64,000 nt of DNA, taken from Candidatus Pantoea carbekii. Its GTDB lineage: Bacteria; Pseudomonadota; Gammaproteobacteria; Enterobacterales; Enterobacteriaceae. The notes under the pieces were generated by a model, which was not told the origin of the DNA, ran no database searches, and saw only the letters and a list, made by a program, of their open reading frames with translations. Positions 1 through 12,646 of the stretch are shown one piece after another (the first letter of the stretch is position 1; every line of letters starts with the position of its first letter). Both the position numbers and the translations under genes were made by a program. The stretch is from positions 1,002,501 through 1,066,500 of the forward strand of contig NZ_CP010907.1 in the NCBI RefSeq assembly GCF_000971765.1. Reading direction: 5' to 3'.

Positions 1-2373
<2,373 letters not shown>

Positions 2374-2496
2374 ACAACACCAGAGGTTTTTAGTGATAGC
2401 AGAGAAATTTTGCTTATTCATATACATTGCAATGGTACTATGTTGACAATTTAGTATATTGCACTTATAATATAAAAGTTAAGTTAAATAAAAATT

Positions 2497-2616
2497 TGCT
2501 TGGTAGATTTAGCACGGTAGACCCACCTGATCCCATGCCGAACTCAGAAGTGAAATGCCGTAGCGCCAATGGTAGTGTGGGGCTTCCCCATGCGAGAGTA
2601 GGGAACTGCCAGGCAT
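2497..2616 (+). rRNA. rrf: 5S ribosomal RNA
   Basis: A 120-nt segment matches enterobacterial 5S rRNA, including the central 'gaactcagaagtgaaatgcc' and the 3' 'gggaactgccaggcat' that pairs with the 5' 'tgcttggtag'. It lies about 120 nt after the 23S 3' end, the usual 23S-5S spacing. No tRNA follows it, whereas in E. coli rrnD a tRNA-Thr and a second 5S follow. The short open frames predicted over it are spurious. Confidence 0.95.
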
Positions 2617-2648
2617 ACAGAAAATAAATTGCTAGTATTGTATTACAA

Positions 2649-2700
2649 AATCGCTTCATTGTTCTTGTAAAGCATGCTTTACAAGAACAATGAAGCGATT
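2649..2700 (+). terminator. 52-bp perfect palindrome, probable rrn terminator
   Basis: Two 26-nt arms (2649-2674 and 2675-2700) are exact reverse complements with no spacer; the centre is 'gcatgc'. Folded RNA would need to open a few central pairs to form a loop. It begins 32 nt after 5S and is followed by an A/T stretch without a clean U-tract, so it could stop polymerase from either side or protect RNA ends. Placement argues for rRNA operon termination; the perfection and length are unusual. Confidence 0.6.
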
Positions 2701-3186
2701 ATATTATACTTAAAATATTTGATATAAAATTATTGGGTTTTTAAATAGATCTAAAATGTTATACCTATACCAATCAATTTACGATTTATCTGAAATGAAT
2801 TGAAAAGATGACCAGTGCTTTATATATTTTAAGTTTTTATTTGTTATCTTTGTTAATTTGAAAAATATATTTTGTTACTTTTGATAAATCAGATCTTCGT
2901 CGTTCATCAAACATTTAATCTATCTTTCGTTTAAATAAAATAAGAAAACGATATCATAATCCTCCATCTCCATTAGCATATTTTAGGTAACATTTCTTCT
3001 CTATATATTGAATTAGTACTCATAATACTAACATAGATGGAAATATTCTTTTAAAATTTCAGTGTTTTTTATATTAAGTTTAAAATAGACTGACAAATCA
3101 AGCTAACACAACATCTTGTATTATGTTCTTTATTTATTCTTGTTAATTTTTTATGAAAATATAGCAATATTTTTCAATTTATTAAT
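2701..3186. other. AT-rich gap, no gene recognised
   Basis: About 490 bp with no credible frame on either strand. In relatives this place holds panF, prmA, dusB and fis downstream of accC. I could not recognise prmA, dusB or fis remnants here by eye. Confidence 0.5.
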
Positions 3187-3400
3187 TAGTAAATAATGAA
3201 ACATCCAAACATAAAAACATTCATTTGCATTTTTATAAACCTCCTCTGTTCATTTACATATAGAATTATATGCATAATAAACAAACGTTAATTTATTTAA
3301 ATAAAAAACACTAAGTATAAAGCATTCAATTAACTTGTTTAAATATAACATGTTACTCTTAATAAAAATTTTATAAAATTTACTAATAGTAAGTATTGTT
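3187..3400 (-). pseudogene. panF: Remnant of yhdT-panF after accC
   Basis: On the minus strand, a strong ribosome-binding site 'gaggagg' (complement of 3240-3246) precedes an ATG at 3230 reading MQMNVFMFGCFIIY then stop. Pantothenate permease PanF starts MQLEVILPLVAYLVVVFGIS; the start, the VF.FG core and a following Tyr agree if about eight codons are deleted. Just upstream, CLLCI*FYM*MN resembles the YhdT C-terminus (CWAMVKFIYRDIP). The order accC-yhdT-panF is ancestral. The match is short, so this is an inference from weak similarity plus position. Confidence 0.35.
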
Positions 3401-4741
3401 TTATAAATTGAGTTTACGTTCTAAATAATGAATATCAGTACAACCATGATTAAAATTTTTATCAAACATGATTTTTAATTGCAATTCAATATTAGTTTTA
3501 ATACCATCAATAATTAATTCTGCTAGAGCATTTTTCATCCGAGAGATTGCTATGCTACGATTTTCGCCATACGTGATTAGTTTGCCAATCATTGAATCAT
3601 AGTATGGTGGAACACTATAACCGGAATATATATGTGATTCCCAGCGTACACCAAACCCACCTGGTGCATGAAAACGGGTAATCTTTCCTGGACTAGGCAA
3701 AAAAGTTTGAGGGTCTTCAGCGTTGATGCGACATTCTACTGCATGACCGCGTATGACTACAGCGTCTTGCTTAATCGATAATGGTTGACCTGCGGCAATA
3801 CGAAGTTGTTCTTTAATTAATTCTATCCCAGTGATCATTTCAGTGACTGGATGTTCTACCTGAATACGAGTATTCATTTCCATGAAGTAAAAATTATCAT
3901 TTTCGTATAGAAACTCAAAGGTACCTGCGCCGCGATAACCAATTTTGATACAGGCAGTTGAGCAACGTTCACCAATATAAGATCTCAGATCTGATGTAAT
4001 GCCTAGAGCAGGTGCTTCTTCAAGTACTTTTTGATGTCGTCGTTGCATCGAGCAATCACGATCTGCTAGATAGATAGCATTACCTTGCCCGTCAGCCAGT
4101 ATTTGAATTTCTATATGGCGAGGGTTATTAAGGTATTTCTCCATATAAACAATATCATTATGAAAAATAGCTTTTGCCTCTGTTTTAGTTATATGAATAG
4201 AGTCCTCCAATTCTTGTTCAGTACAAACAACTCGCATTCCACGACCACCACCGCCACTGGATGCTTTGATAATTACTGGATAGCCAATTTGTTTTGCAAG
4301 TGCAAAATTTTTTTTCATATCTTCAGGTAAAGGGCCATTAGAACCAGGGATAGTAGGTAAACCTACTTTTTTCATTGCATCGATAGCAGAAACTTTATCT
4401 CCCATTAAACGTATAGTATCTGCTTTTGGTCCAATAAATATAAAACCAGAACGTTCCACCTGTTCAGCAAAATCAGCGTTTTCAGAAAGGAAACCATAAC
4501 CAGGATGGATTGCAACTGCACCGGTAATTTCAGCAGCAGAGATTAAAGCAGGTATATTGAGATAACTTTTAATTGATTGAGGTGGCCCAATACAAATAGC
4601 TTCATCTGCTAATAGTACATGTTTTAACTCGCGATCTACTGTAGAATATACTGCTACGGTTTTAATACCTAATTCTTTACAAGCACGTAAAATACGCAAT
4701 GCAATTTCACCTCGATTAGCAATTAAAATTTTATCCAGCAT
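3401..4741 (-). CDS. accC: Biotin carboxylase subunit of acetyl-CoA carboxylase
   Basis: AccC carboxylates the biotin on AccB using ATP and bicarbonate, the first half of the malonyl-CoA-forming reaction that starts fatty-acid synthesis. The 446-residue product (E. coli 449) has the N-terminal '[13 protein letters not shown]' domain, an ATP-grasp glycine-rich loop '[10 protein letters not shown]' near residue 165, and '[15 protein letters not shown]' carrying the catalytic Glu/Asn/Arg residues near 290-303. It follows accB on the same strand after 12 nt, so both are one transcript with aroQ. Nothing appears broken. The C-terminus is only a few residues shorter than usual. Confidence 0.97.
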   Translation of the reverse strand: MLDKILIANRGEIALRILRACKELGIKTVAVYSTVDRELKHVLLADEAICIGPPQSIKSYLNIPALISAAEITGAVAIHPGYGFLSENADFAEQVERSGFIFIGPKADTIRLMGDKVSAIDAMKKVGLPTIPGSNGPLPEDMKKNFALAKQIGYPVIIKASSGGGGRGMRVVCTEQELEDSIHITKTEAKAIFHNDIVYMEKYLNNPRHIEIQILADGQGNAIYLADRDCSMQRRHQKVLEEAPALGITSDLRSYIGERCSTACIKIGYRGAGTFEFLYENDNFYFMEMNTRIQVEHPVTEMITGIELIKEQLRIAAGQPLSIKQDAVVIRGHAVECRINAEDPQTFLPSPGKITRFHAPGGFGVRWESHIYSGYSVPPYYDSMIGKLITYGENRSIAISRMKNALAELIIDGIKTNIELQLKIMFDKNFNHGCTDIHYLERKLNL

Positions 4742-4753
4742 GTTTGTACCTCG

Positions 4754-5212
4754 TTATTCGATGACCATCAAAGGTTCATCAAATTCAACTGGTTGTCCAT
4801 TTTCTACTAAGATCGATTTTATAATACCTGATTTATCAGCCTCGATCTGATTCATCATTTTCATTGCTTCAACAATACATAAAATATCACCTACATTGAC
4901 TTTTTGACCAATTTCTATAAAACTTTTACTTTCTGCATGAGAAGTTCGATAAAATGTACCAACCATAGGAGAGCGTACAATGTATTCGCTGATTTGCTGT
5001 TGAATTTTTTCACTTACTACAGGAGTGTTTGTTACCGTGCAAGATGCTCGTGGCACTCCAGATGTAGCATAATTTTTTTGTATAATAGGATAATTAAAGT
5101 TACCAGATGAACGGCTGATACGAATAGATTCTTGGCCGTCAGAAATTTCTAGCTCAGTAATACCAGATATTTCTACTAATTTAATTAATTTCTTAATTTT
5201 ACGAATATCCAT
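4754..5212 (-). CDS. accB: Biotin carboxyl carrier protein of acetyl-CoA carboxylase
   Basis: AccB carries the biotin shuttled between AccC and the carboxyltransferase. I place the start at ATG 5212 ([12 protein letters not shown]), which matches the family N-terminus and has an upstream 'gga'; a longer frame begins at 5233 inside the aroQ stop region. The product is 152 residues. The C-terminal biotinyl domain is intact with the 'EAMKMM' motif, the biotinylated Lys being residue 118, and the 'MVGTFYR' thumb region. The linker between the N-terminal helix and the biotinyl domain has lost the Pro/Ala richness seen in E. coli. It sits 20 nt after aroQ and 12 nt before accC. Confidence 0.96.
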   Translation of the reverse strand: MDIRKIKKLIKLVEISGITELEISDGQESIRISRSSGNFNYPIIQKNYATSGVPRASCTVTNTPVVSEKIQQQISEYIVRSPMVGTFYRTSHAESKSFIEIGQKVNVGDILCIVEAMKMMNQIEADKSGIIKSILVENGQPVEFDEPLMVIE

Positions 5213-5232
5213 GAATATGTTTCCATACTCCA

Positions 5233-5688
5233 TTAATAGGAATTTAATAGGCGTTTAATTGCAGTTTCTAAAGCCCATATGTATCCATCACTACCAAGTC
5301 CACATATAATTCCTTCAGATATGTCAGAAAGATAAGAATGATTGCGAAATAATTCGCGTGCATATATATTGGAAAGGTGCACTTCAATGAAAGGAATTTT
5401 TACTGCTAATAATGCATCACGTAACGCAATACTGGTATGTGTGAATGCAGCAGCATTAATAATTATATAATCTATGTTATTACTTCGAGCTGACTGGATA
5501 CAATCAATAAGTTCACCTTCAGAATTTGATTGTAAATGAATCAATTTTACATTATGTTGATTAGCTTTGTGGGTTAAATCATTAACTATAGCTGGTAAAT
5601 TTGTATCACCATATTTATCAGTTTCACGTATTCCGAGTAGATTTAGATTAGGTCCGTTTAAAAGTAATATATGAAATTTGTAAGCCAT
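5233..5688 (-). CDS. aroQ: Type II 3-dehydroquinate dehydratase
   Basis: This enzyme converts 3-dehydroquinate to 3-dehydroshikimate in the shikimate pathway. The 151-residue product has the type II signature '[14 protein letters not shown]' at the N-terminus, a catalytic Tyr in 'DKYGDTNL', '[10 protein letters not shown]', 'NAAAFTHTS' and the catalytic His in '[11 protein letters not shown]'. It is the first gene of aroQ-accB-accC. E. coli K-12 uses the unrelated type I enzyme AroD, so this arrangement resembles Yersinia-type genomes. Retention is consistent with aromatic amino acid or chorismate supply, but the rest of the pathway is not in view. Confidence 0.95.
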   Translation of the reverse strand: MAYKFHILLLNGPNLNLLGIRETDKYGDTNLPAIVNDLTHKANQHNVKLIHLQSNSEGELIDCIQSARSNNIDYIIINAAAFTHTSIALRDALLAVKIPFIEVHLSNIYARELFRNHSYLSDISEGIICGLGSDGYIWALETAIKRLLNSY

Positions 5689-6029
5689 TTTACTGCTATC
5701 TCCTACAATGAATTAAGATAGTAATTAATGATTATAGATATCTTTTTTTACTCTATCTATCTTATTTAAAAGGTTTTTTACAAAATTAAATATTTATGAA
5801 TTTTGTATTATATTTTACTACTGAATGAGACCTGTGCATATAAAACAAATTCATTGAATCTAATAAATAAATTAATTATCCAAATCATGATAGGTGTAAT
5901 TTTCATATGCGCCTTATTTATTTTGATAGTAATTCGTCCTAACTATAACAATTTTAACAACTTTATTTAATAAAATTCTTAAAAACTAATTTAATTATTA
6001 AATGTAAGTTTAAGCATTCTTATCTTACA

Positions 6030-6345
6030 TATTTTTTAGTAGCTTTAGGCATATCCACAAAATAGCAAGTGTATAATATATTCGCTGTCGTAAAGCATAT
6101 TTTATTTACTAAACATACAATTTAATATTGGGTTACATAAAATTAATACTGTAATTTAATTTTACATAAAGTAAACGTATGAAAATTCCAGTAGATTAAG
6201 AAATTTGAAGTAAGAAACATTTAGCTTTAATTAGTATTATTGCTATTCTATTAATTTATCGGGATTTAAAAATTTTGTATATTTTGTATATCTTTATTAA
6301 CAATTAGAAAAAAAGGAAGATAGCTGAACCAAATCAATTAGTATT
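6030..6345 (-). pseudogene. msrQ: Decayed msrQ (yedZ), haem subunit of MsrPQ
   Basis: Minus-strand translation in more than one frame follows MsrQ in order. 'LIWFSYLPFFLIVNK' (complement of about 6294-6338) parallels MsrQ 'LHLTSYALLELGVNN'; 'R*INRIAIILI' parallels 'RPYLTLGIISW'; 'STGIFIRLLYVKLNYSINF' (about 6137-6196) parallels 'STQAMQRKLGKRWQQLHNF'; 'IIHLLFC' (about 6058-6078) parallels 'PIHYLWS'. Stops and small indels interrupt all of it. MsrQ donates electrons to the periplasmic methionine sulfoxide reductase MsrP. In Yersinia-type genomes msrP-msrQ lie directly upstream of aroQ, as here. Boundaries are approximate and relics may extend to about 6500. Confidence 0.6.
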
Positions 6346-6909
6346 TTTATTAGGTAGTTCACTGTATGTATAATTTCGACTTCATATTTTTGTTAGATAT
6401 TAGAATATATTGTATTACTTAATATTGACGATTATAACTTATATATTAAGCAATTTATTATACGTTTGATTATAATTTCAATTTTATTTTTTTTATTGAT
6501 TTTAATTTATTAGCTGATAGTAAAATATCTTAATTAAATTTGAAAATATGTATAATAAATAATTTAACGTTTTTCGTGTCATTATAAATCTTACAGATGC
6601 TAATATATAGAAAAAGTGATTTTTTTGTGCTACAATTATCCGGTGGTTTTTTTTAAAATTAAATTCGAAATATTGTTGTCTTTTAGGATCTTAAAGTATA
6701 TTGTTAACTGATATTACTTATGATTATTTCTGCTAAGATTTATATAGTTTATTTAAAGCGTAATATTGATCTTTAATTTAAGGAATCTCTTTTAAAAATT
6801 AAATTGACATGTTAATCAACTTAATAAGGATGAAATGCTAAATATGTAAGTAAACACAACAAATTTTATATATGCTTAGGATATTTTTAAAAATAGCATG
6901 CCTTGTAAT
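6346..6909. other. AT-rich gap upstream of mreB
   Basis: Relatives have msrP and csrD between msrQ and mreB. I see no convincing remnant of either. The mreB promoter presumably lies in the last 200 bp, but many AT-rich -10-like strings prevent a confident choice. The stretch 5689-6029 beside aroQ is likewise featureless. Confidence 0.45.
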
Positions 6910-8018
<1,109 letters not shown>

Positions 8019-8061
8019 TAATTTTTTAGTTGCTTACATTCTATAAAATATATAGGACATC

Positions 8062-8934
8062 GTGTCTGTAATGATTGTTAAACCATTTTTTAAGAGAGGG
8101 CCTTCTTTACAGCGTCTTTTTCTGGCTATAATAATGGCTATTACCATTATTGTTGTTGATAGCCGTGTTAGCTGTTTTACTTACATCCGATCTTTTTTGG
8201 GCACATCGGTGAGTATATTTTATTTTTTAGCTAATGGATCAAAACAATTATTTGATATTATTTCTGAGATATTAACTTCTCAACAAGATCTCAAATTGGA
8301 AAATGAAGCACTACGACATGATCTTTTTTTGAAAAACAGTGATTTACTTATGCTAAAGCAATATCAACAGGAAAATGCAAATCTTAGAAATTTGCTTGGA
8401 TTACCTTTACGTCAAGGCGAAAAAAAAATGGTGGCTCAAGTAATTTCTATGAGTACTAGTTCTTCTACTGCTCAGATTATTATTAATAAAGGAAGCATGC
8501 ATGGCGTGTACGAAGGTGAACCAGTTATTAATGATAAAGGTGTTATAGGACAAGTAGCTGGAGTAAATAGTATAACTAGCCGTGTGTTGTTAATTTGTGA
8601 TGTATCACATGCATTACCAATTCAAATATTTCGTAATGCCTTTCAAGCTATAGCGGTTGGTAAGGGTTACAATAAAGATTTACATATAGAACATTTACCT
8701 AATCATGCAGATGTTCAAGTTGGTGATTTATTAGTTACCTCAGGACTCGGTAGTCGTTTTCCTGAAGGTTACCCTGTAGCTTTTGTTTCTTCAGTGGAAA
8801 TGAATGATCAAAAAAGTGCTTTTGCGATTATTCATGCACATCCGATAGTTAATTTGCAATGTCTTCGTTATTTATTATTATGGAATCCTAAGCATAGAAA
8901 TAATGACGCATTATCACTTGATAGAATTCATTAA
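8062..8934 (+). CDS. mreC: Rod-shape-determining protein MreC
   Basis: MreC is a bitopic inner-membrane protein linking MreB to the periplasmic elongation enzymes. The frame opens at GTG 8062 behind 'agga'; an in-frame ATG at 8071 (MIVKPFFKRGPS) aligns better with the usual N-terminus and is an equally possible start. A transmembrane segment lies near residues 20-40, followed by a coiled coil around 70-110 and the beta-rich core ending 'RLRYLLLW'-like as 'CLRYLLLWNPK'. E. coli MreC is 367 residues; here the disordered Pro/Ala-rich tail is missing, giving 290. It sits 43 nt after mreB. Confidence 0.95.
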   Translation: MSVMIVKPFFKRGPSLQRLFLAIIMAITIIVVDSRVSCFTYIRSFLGTSVSIFYFLANGSKQLFDIISEILTSQQDLKLENEALRHDLFLKNSDLLMLKQYQQENANLRNLLGLPLRQGEKKMVAQVISMSTSSSTAQIIINKGSMHGVYEGEPVINDKGVIGQVAGVNSITSRVLLICDVSHALPIQIFRNAFQAIAVGKGYNKDLHIEHLPNHADVQVGDLLVTSGLGSRFPEGYPVAFVSSVEMNDQKSAFAIIHAHPIVNLQCLRYLLLWNPKHRNNDALSLDRIH

Positions 8935-9042
8935 TAGGTATTAAACAATTTAGCAAGAATGATCTATAAAAAATAGATTTTTTTATTTTTTAAAAAAATT
9001 ATCTAAAAACAATATTCCTATAAACATGTACGGTAATTAGTT

Positions 9043-9531
9043 TTGACGCAATATTATAATTGTAAAAATTGGGTTATTTGGTTGTCTTTTTGTATTGCTC
9101 TAATTTTACAATCTATATCATACCCACAAGAAATTCATATGTTTCGACCTTTTTGGTGTTTGCTAATTCTTATTTATTGGGTCTTAATAATACCACATCA
9201 AATCAATGTAGGTTCTGGTTTTTTATTAGGTGTAGTTATTGATTTATTAGAAGGGTCTACACTTGGTATACACGCTTTATCGTTTAGTATTATTGCGTAT
9301 GTAGTTGCTTTTAAAAATAATGCATTTAAAACTTTGGCGTTATGGCAGCAAGCATTAATAGTGTCATTACTTTCTATTTTAGAAAAAATCATTGTTTTTA
9401 GTTCAGAGTTTTTAGTTGTTAATCTTACCTTTCAACCAGAAATGCTTTTAAGTAGCGTTATAAATGGCATACTTTGGCCTTGGATTTTTTTATTATTAAG
9501 CAAAATTCTTCATCGATATAACTTATATTAA
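9043..9531 (+). CDS. mreD: Rod-shape-determining membrane protein MreD
   Basis: MreD is the polytopic inner-membrane partner of MreC. The product is 162 residues, the same length as E. coli MreD, if translation starts at TTG 9043; no ATG gives a sensible start, and the Shine-Dalgarno is weak. Recognisable segments include 'WVIWLSFCIALILQ', 'FRPFWCLLILIYWVL', 'DLLEGSTLGIHAL' and 'VINGILWPWIFLLL', with about five or six membrane helices. It completes mreBCD, separated from mreC by 108 nt of AT-rich DNA. Confidence 0.93.
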   Translation: MTQYYNCKNWVIWLSFCIALILQSISYPQEIHMFRPFWCLLILIYWVLIIPHQINVGSGFLLGVVIDLLEGSTLGIHALSFSIIAYVVAFKNNAFKTLALWQQALIVSLLSILEKIIVFSSEFLVVNLTFQPEMLLSSVINGILWPWIFLLLSKILHRYNLY

Positions 9532-9977
9532 AAATAAAGCATTTTTTAGGAAGTTTAGAATTAGAAAAATACTACGCATTGTTAAATACGTTTATACATC
9601 ATATAGTAAAGTTACTATTGTTTTTTTTAACAAACTTAAGATGACATACTATGCGCATATTATGAAATCTAAAATAAAAATCTAATTTCAATTTTTTATC
9701 AATTAATATATCAGCATAATGGATAATGGTTATAAAAACTATTTTAAATATTACATATATTTTGATACCTTAATATAGCAATATAGCGCTAATTTAAATT
9801 AGGTCAATCAGCTATTTTTATAATATTAGGTATTATTGCGCATATTCTTAGTTTATTTGCACTTAAATGTATATCAAATTACTTATATCAGATAACTGAA
9901 ATAAGTTAAGCAATATATTATTATATACAATTTGCTACATTTATATGGTTAATTATATTCAATTATGAGTGAAAAAA
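9532..9977 (+). other. Gap with possible yhdP 3' remnant before tldD
   Basis: In relatives maf-2, rng and yhdP lie between mreD and tldD. A plus-strand frame from about 9808 to 9909 ends 'NYLYQITEIS*' after a hydrophobic stretch and stops 68 nt before tldD, where the AsmA-like YhdP C-terminus would be. The similarity is only a 'Y-x-I/V-T' pattern plus position, so I treat it as a guess. Nothing else is visible. Confidence 0.25.
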
Positions 9978-11426
9978 ATGACTTTAAGTTTAGTACATGA
10001 ACAGTTATTAACTGTTAATAATATTAATAATCACAACCTTTCTTGCTCGCTAGAAAAGCTTGCCGAACGTCGAATAGACTATGGTGATCTTTATTTTCAG
10101 TCTAGTTTACATGAATCGTGGGTGTTAGAAGATAAAATTATTAAAGATGGTTCCTACCATCTTGATCAAGGTATTGGTGTTCGTGCTATCAGCGGGGAAA
10201 AAACAGGATTTGCTTATTCTGATCAAATTAGCATGCATGCTTTACAAGAGTCGGTCGACGCTGCACGTAGCATTGTAAATGAGCAAGGTGATTCTAAAAT
10301 ATGTGTCTCGCTAGAAAATGTATTGAAAAATTCTCTTTATGCGTCTATTAACCCACTGGATAGTTTACAGTGCGAAGATAAAATTGCCTTGTTATATCGC
10401 ATTGATAAAGTAGCTCGTTCTATTGATCCATGTGTAAAAGAAGTTTATGTAAACTTAAGTGGTGTATACGAACAAGTATTAATTGCATCAACGGACGGCA
10501 CATTAGCGACTGATGTACGTCCCTTAGTGCGCTTATCAATTAACGTGCAAGTAGAATATGGCAATAAACGAGAATCAGGTTCGAGTGGTAGCGGTGCGCG
10601 AACTGGTTACGAATTTTTTTTGAATGACGAAAATGGTGATGTACGTGCTGATGTGTTAGCACATGAAGCAGTGCGTATAGCTCTAATAAATCTTTCTGCA
10701 ATTTCTGCACCGGCTGGTCTTTTTCCTGTGGTATTAGGTGCAGGTTGGCCTGGAATACTATTACATGAGGCAGTTGGCCATGGTTTGGAAGGTGATTTTA
10801 ATCGAAGAGCAACGTCAGTTTTTAGTGGTAATATAGGAAAATTAGTAGCTTCTGAACTCTGTACTATAGTTGATGATGGTACTATTAAAGGTTTATGTGG
10901 TTCAGTAGCAGTGGATGATGAAGGTGTACCAGGTCAATACAATGTTCTTATTGAGAATGGTATTTTAAAAGGGTATATGCATGATAAACTTAATGCATAT
11001 TTAATGACGATGAAACCAACAGGTAATGGTCGTCGCGAATCTTATGCTCATCTACCGATGCCACGTATGACAAATACTTACATGCTAGCTGGTAAATCTA
11101 CTCCTCAAGAAATTATTGAAAGTGTTGACTATGGGCTTTATGCGACAAACTTTGCTGGTGGTCAAGTCGATATTACTTCTGGTAAATTTGTATTTTCTAC
11201 ATCAGAGGCATATTTGATTGAAAAAGGTAAAGTTACCAAACCAGTTAAACATGCTATGTTGATAGGATCAGGTATTGAAGTAATGCAAAATATTTCAATG
11301 CTTGGTAATGATTTAGTATTCGATAAAGGGATTGGAATTTGCGGAAAAGAAGGACAAAGTGTACCAGTAAGTGTAGGCCAACCTACTTTAAAATTGGATA
11401 AACTTACGATAGGTGGAACTAATTAA
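9978..11426 (+). CDS. tldD: Metalloprotease TldD
   Basis: TldD and its partner PmbA/TldE form a heterodimeric zinc protease that degrades unfolded or short peptides; in E. coli it also matures microcin B17. I use ATG 9978 ([11 protein letters not shown]), which matches the E. coli start; a GTG at 9969 adds three residues. The 482-residue product has the zinc motif '[12 protein letters not shown]' near residue 260, with both His and the Glu, and the nearly unchanged stretches '[19 protein letters not shown]' and '[19 protein letters not shown]'. The partner pmbA is also retained at 50060-51400, so the complex is probably functional. Confidence 0.97.
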   Translation: MTLSLVHEQLLTVNNINNHNLSCSLEKLAERRIDYGDLYFQSSLHESWVLEDKIIKDGSYHLDQGIGVRAISGEKTGFAYSDQISMHALQESVDAARSIVNEQGDSKICVSLENVLKNSLYASINPLDSLQCEDKIALLYRIDKVARSIDPCVKEVYVNLSGVYEQVLIASTDGTLATDVRPLVRLSINVQVEYGNKRESGSSGSGARTGYEFFLNDENGDVRADVLAHEAVRIALINLSAISAPAGLFPVVLGAGWPGILLHEAVGHGLEGDFNRRATSVFSGNIGKLVASELCTIVDDGTIKGLCGSVAVDDEGVPGQYNVLIENGILKGYMHDKLNAYLMTMKPTGNGRRESYAHLPMPRMTNTYMLAGKSTPQEIIESVDYGLYATNFAGGQVDITSGKFVFSTSEAYLIEKGKVTKPVKHAMLIGSGIEVMQNISMLGNDLVFDKGIGICGKEGQSVPVSVGQPTLKLDKLTIGGTN

Positions 11427-11616
11427 AATGATTCATCATAACTATAATCATTCCAAAATATATCGTTACAAATTTACTATTATATTATGATGGTCTTTTA
11501 AAAATCATCTGTTTAAGAAAACATCTTACCTTTATATATAATTTAATACTACCTAAATAAGTACTAATGATGTTATAAAATGATGCTAATTATCTAAAGA
11601 TATAATTAAATATACC

Positions 11617-11694
11617 AATATTGATGTTCTGTTGATTATCTTTAATTATATAGCATATATACCCTATACTGTTCAACTATTTTGTTGGAGGATT
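11617..11694 (+). pseudogene. aaeX: Possible aaeX 3' remnant
   Basis: The open frame extending upstream of aaeA reads 'NIDVLLIIFNYIAYIPYTVQ' then LFC, which resembles the end of the small membrane protein AaeX (YDFVWHPALFN...LYCCLFYLISRLFV) with several deletions. aaeX normally sits directly upstream of aaeA. The match is weak and mostly hydrophobic, so composition alone could produce it. Confidence 0.25.
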
Positions 11695-11697
11695 GAA

Positions 11698-12633
11698 GTG
11701 AAAGTACTAACTCTAGCAAAAAAAATCGCGCGCTACATAATGATATATACTTTAATTATTACTACCGCGGTCATTATCTTTCGAATCTGGATTTTCTACA
11801 CTGAGTCACCTTGGACGCGTAACGCTAAATTTTCTGCTAAAATCATAGCTATTTCACCTGACGTAACAGGATTTATCACTGATGTAAGAGTCCGTGATAA
11901 TCAATTAGTAAAAAAAGGGGACACAATATTTTTAATTGATTGTCTTCGTTATCAAAAAGTACTTGATAAAGCTCAAGCTAATGTTGCATATTACCGAGCT
12001 TTAGTAAAAAAAAATTTAAAATTAATGCAATCTAATCAAGTTAATCATGCGATTTTATCCTGTAAAAATTTTGAACAGGCTTACAATGATCTATTAGCTA
12101 ACAAATGTCAGTTACTAAAAGCAGTAGCTACACGTGATTTAGCATTGATTGATCTAAATCATACTACTATTAGAGCACCCTCTGATGGTTGGATAACCAA
12201 CCTTAACGTCTATCAAGGTGAGTTTATTACTCGTGGTTCCGTTGCCGTTGCATTAATACAACAGCGTTCATTTTATGTGCAAGCATATATGGAAGAAACG
12301 AAATTATATGGTGTGCATCCAGGTCTTCGTGCTGATATTATCCCATTAGGTAGCAACATTATACTTCATGGAACTGTTGACAGTATTGCAGCAGGTATAA
12401 CTAATAGCAGTAGCAGTATAGACAGTAAAGGTATGGCTAATATTGACTCAAATATTGAATGGGTACGTTTAGCACAGCGTGTTCCAGTACGTATTCATCT
12501 CGATAAACAATTAGAAAAACATTTTGTGGCAGGGACAACTGCTACTGTAATGATTCATGGTGTCAAAGCTCCTCGAACTAAAATAGTCCCTATGATGATA
12601 CAATTCTTTAATCGATTACATGAATTTGGTTAA
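11698..12633 (+). CDS. aaeA: AaeA, membrane-fusion subunit of an aromatic-acid efflux pump
   Basis: AaeA is the periplasmic adaptor (HlyD/EmrA type) of the AaeAB pump, which exports p-hydroxybenzoate and related aromatic acids in E. coli. Translation starts at GTG 11698, six nt after a strong 'ggagg' at 11687-11691, giving VKVLTLAKK, equivalent to E. coli MKTLIRK. The 311-residue product has one N-terminal membrane helix, then 'YTESPWTRNAKF', the lipoyl-like half motifs 'DNQLVKKGD' and 'RAPSDGWITNLNVYQGEFIT', and 'AYMEETKL'. It overlaps or abuts aaeB. The regulator aaeR is absent. Confidence 0.95.
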   Translation: MKVLTLAKKIARYIMIYTLIITTAVIIFRIWIFYTESPWTRNAKFSAKIIAISPDVTGFITDVRVRDNQLVKKGDTIFLIDCLRYQKVLDKAQANVAYYRALVKKNLKLMQSNQVNHAILSCKNFEQAYNDLLANKCQLLKAVATRDLALIDLNHTTIRAPSDGWITNLNVYQGEFITRGSVAVALIQQRSFYVQAYMEETKLYGVHPGLRADIIPLGSNIILHGTVDSIAAGITNSSSSIDSKGMANIDSNIEWVRLAQRVPVRIHLDKQLEKHFVAGTTATVMIHGVKAPRTKIVPMMIQFFNRLHEFG

Positions 12634-12646
12634 GGATGGAGATTAT

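Noticed and set aside
2497-2700. Second 5S or tRNA-Thr after 5S as in E. coli rrnD
   Set aside because: The DNA after 5S goes straight into the palindrome; no cloverleaf or second 5S is present.
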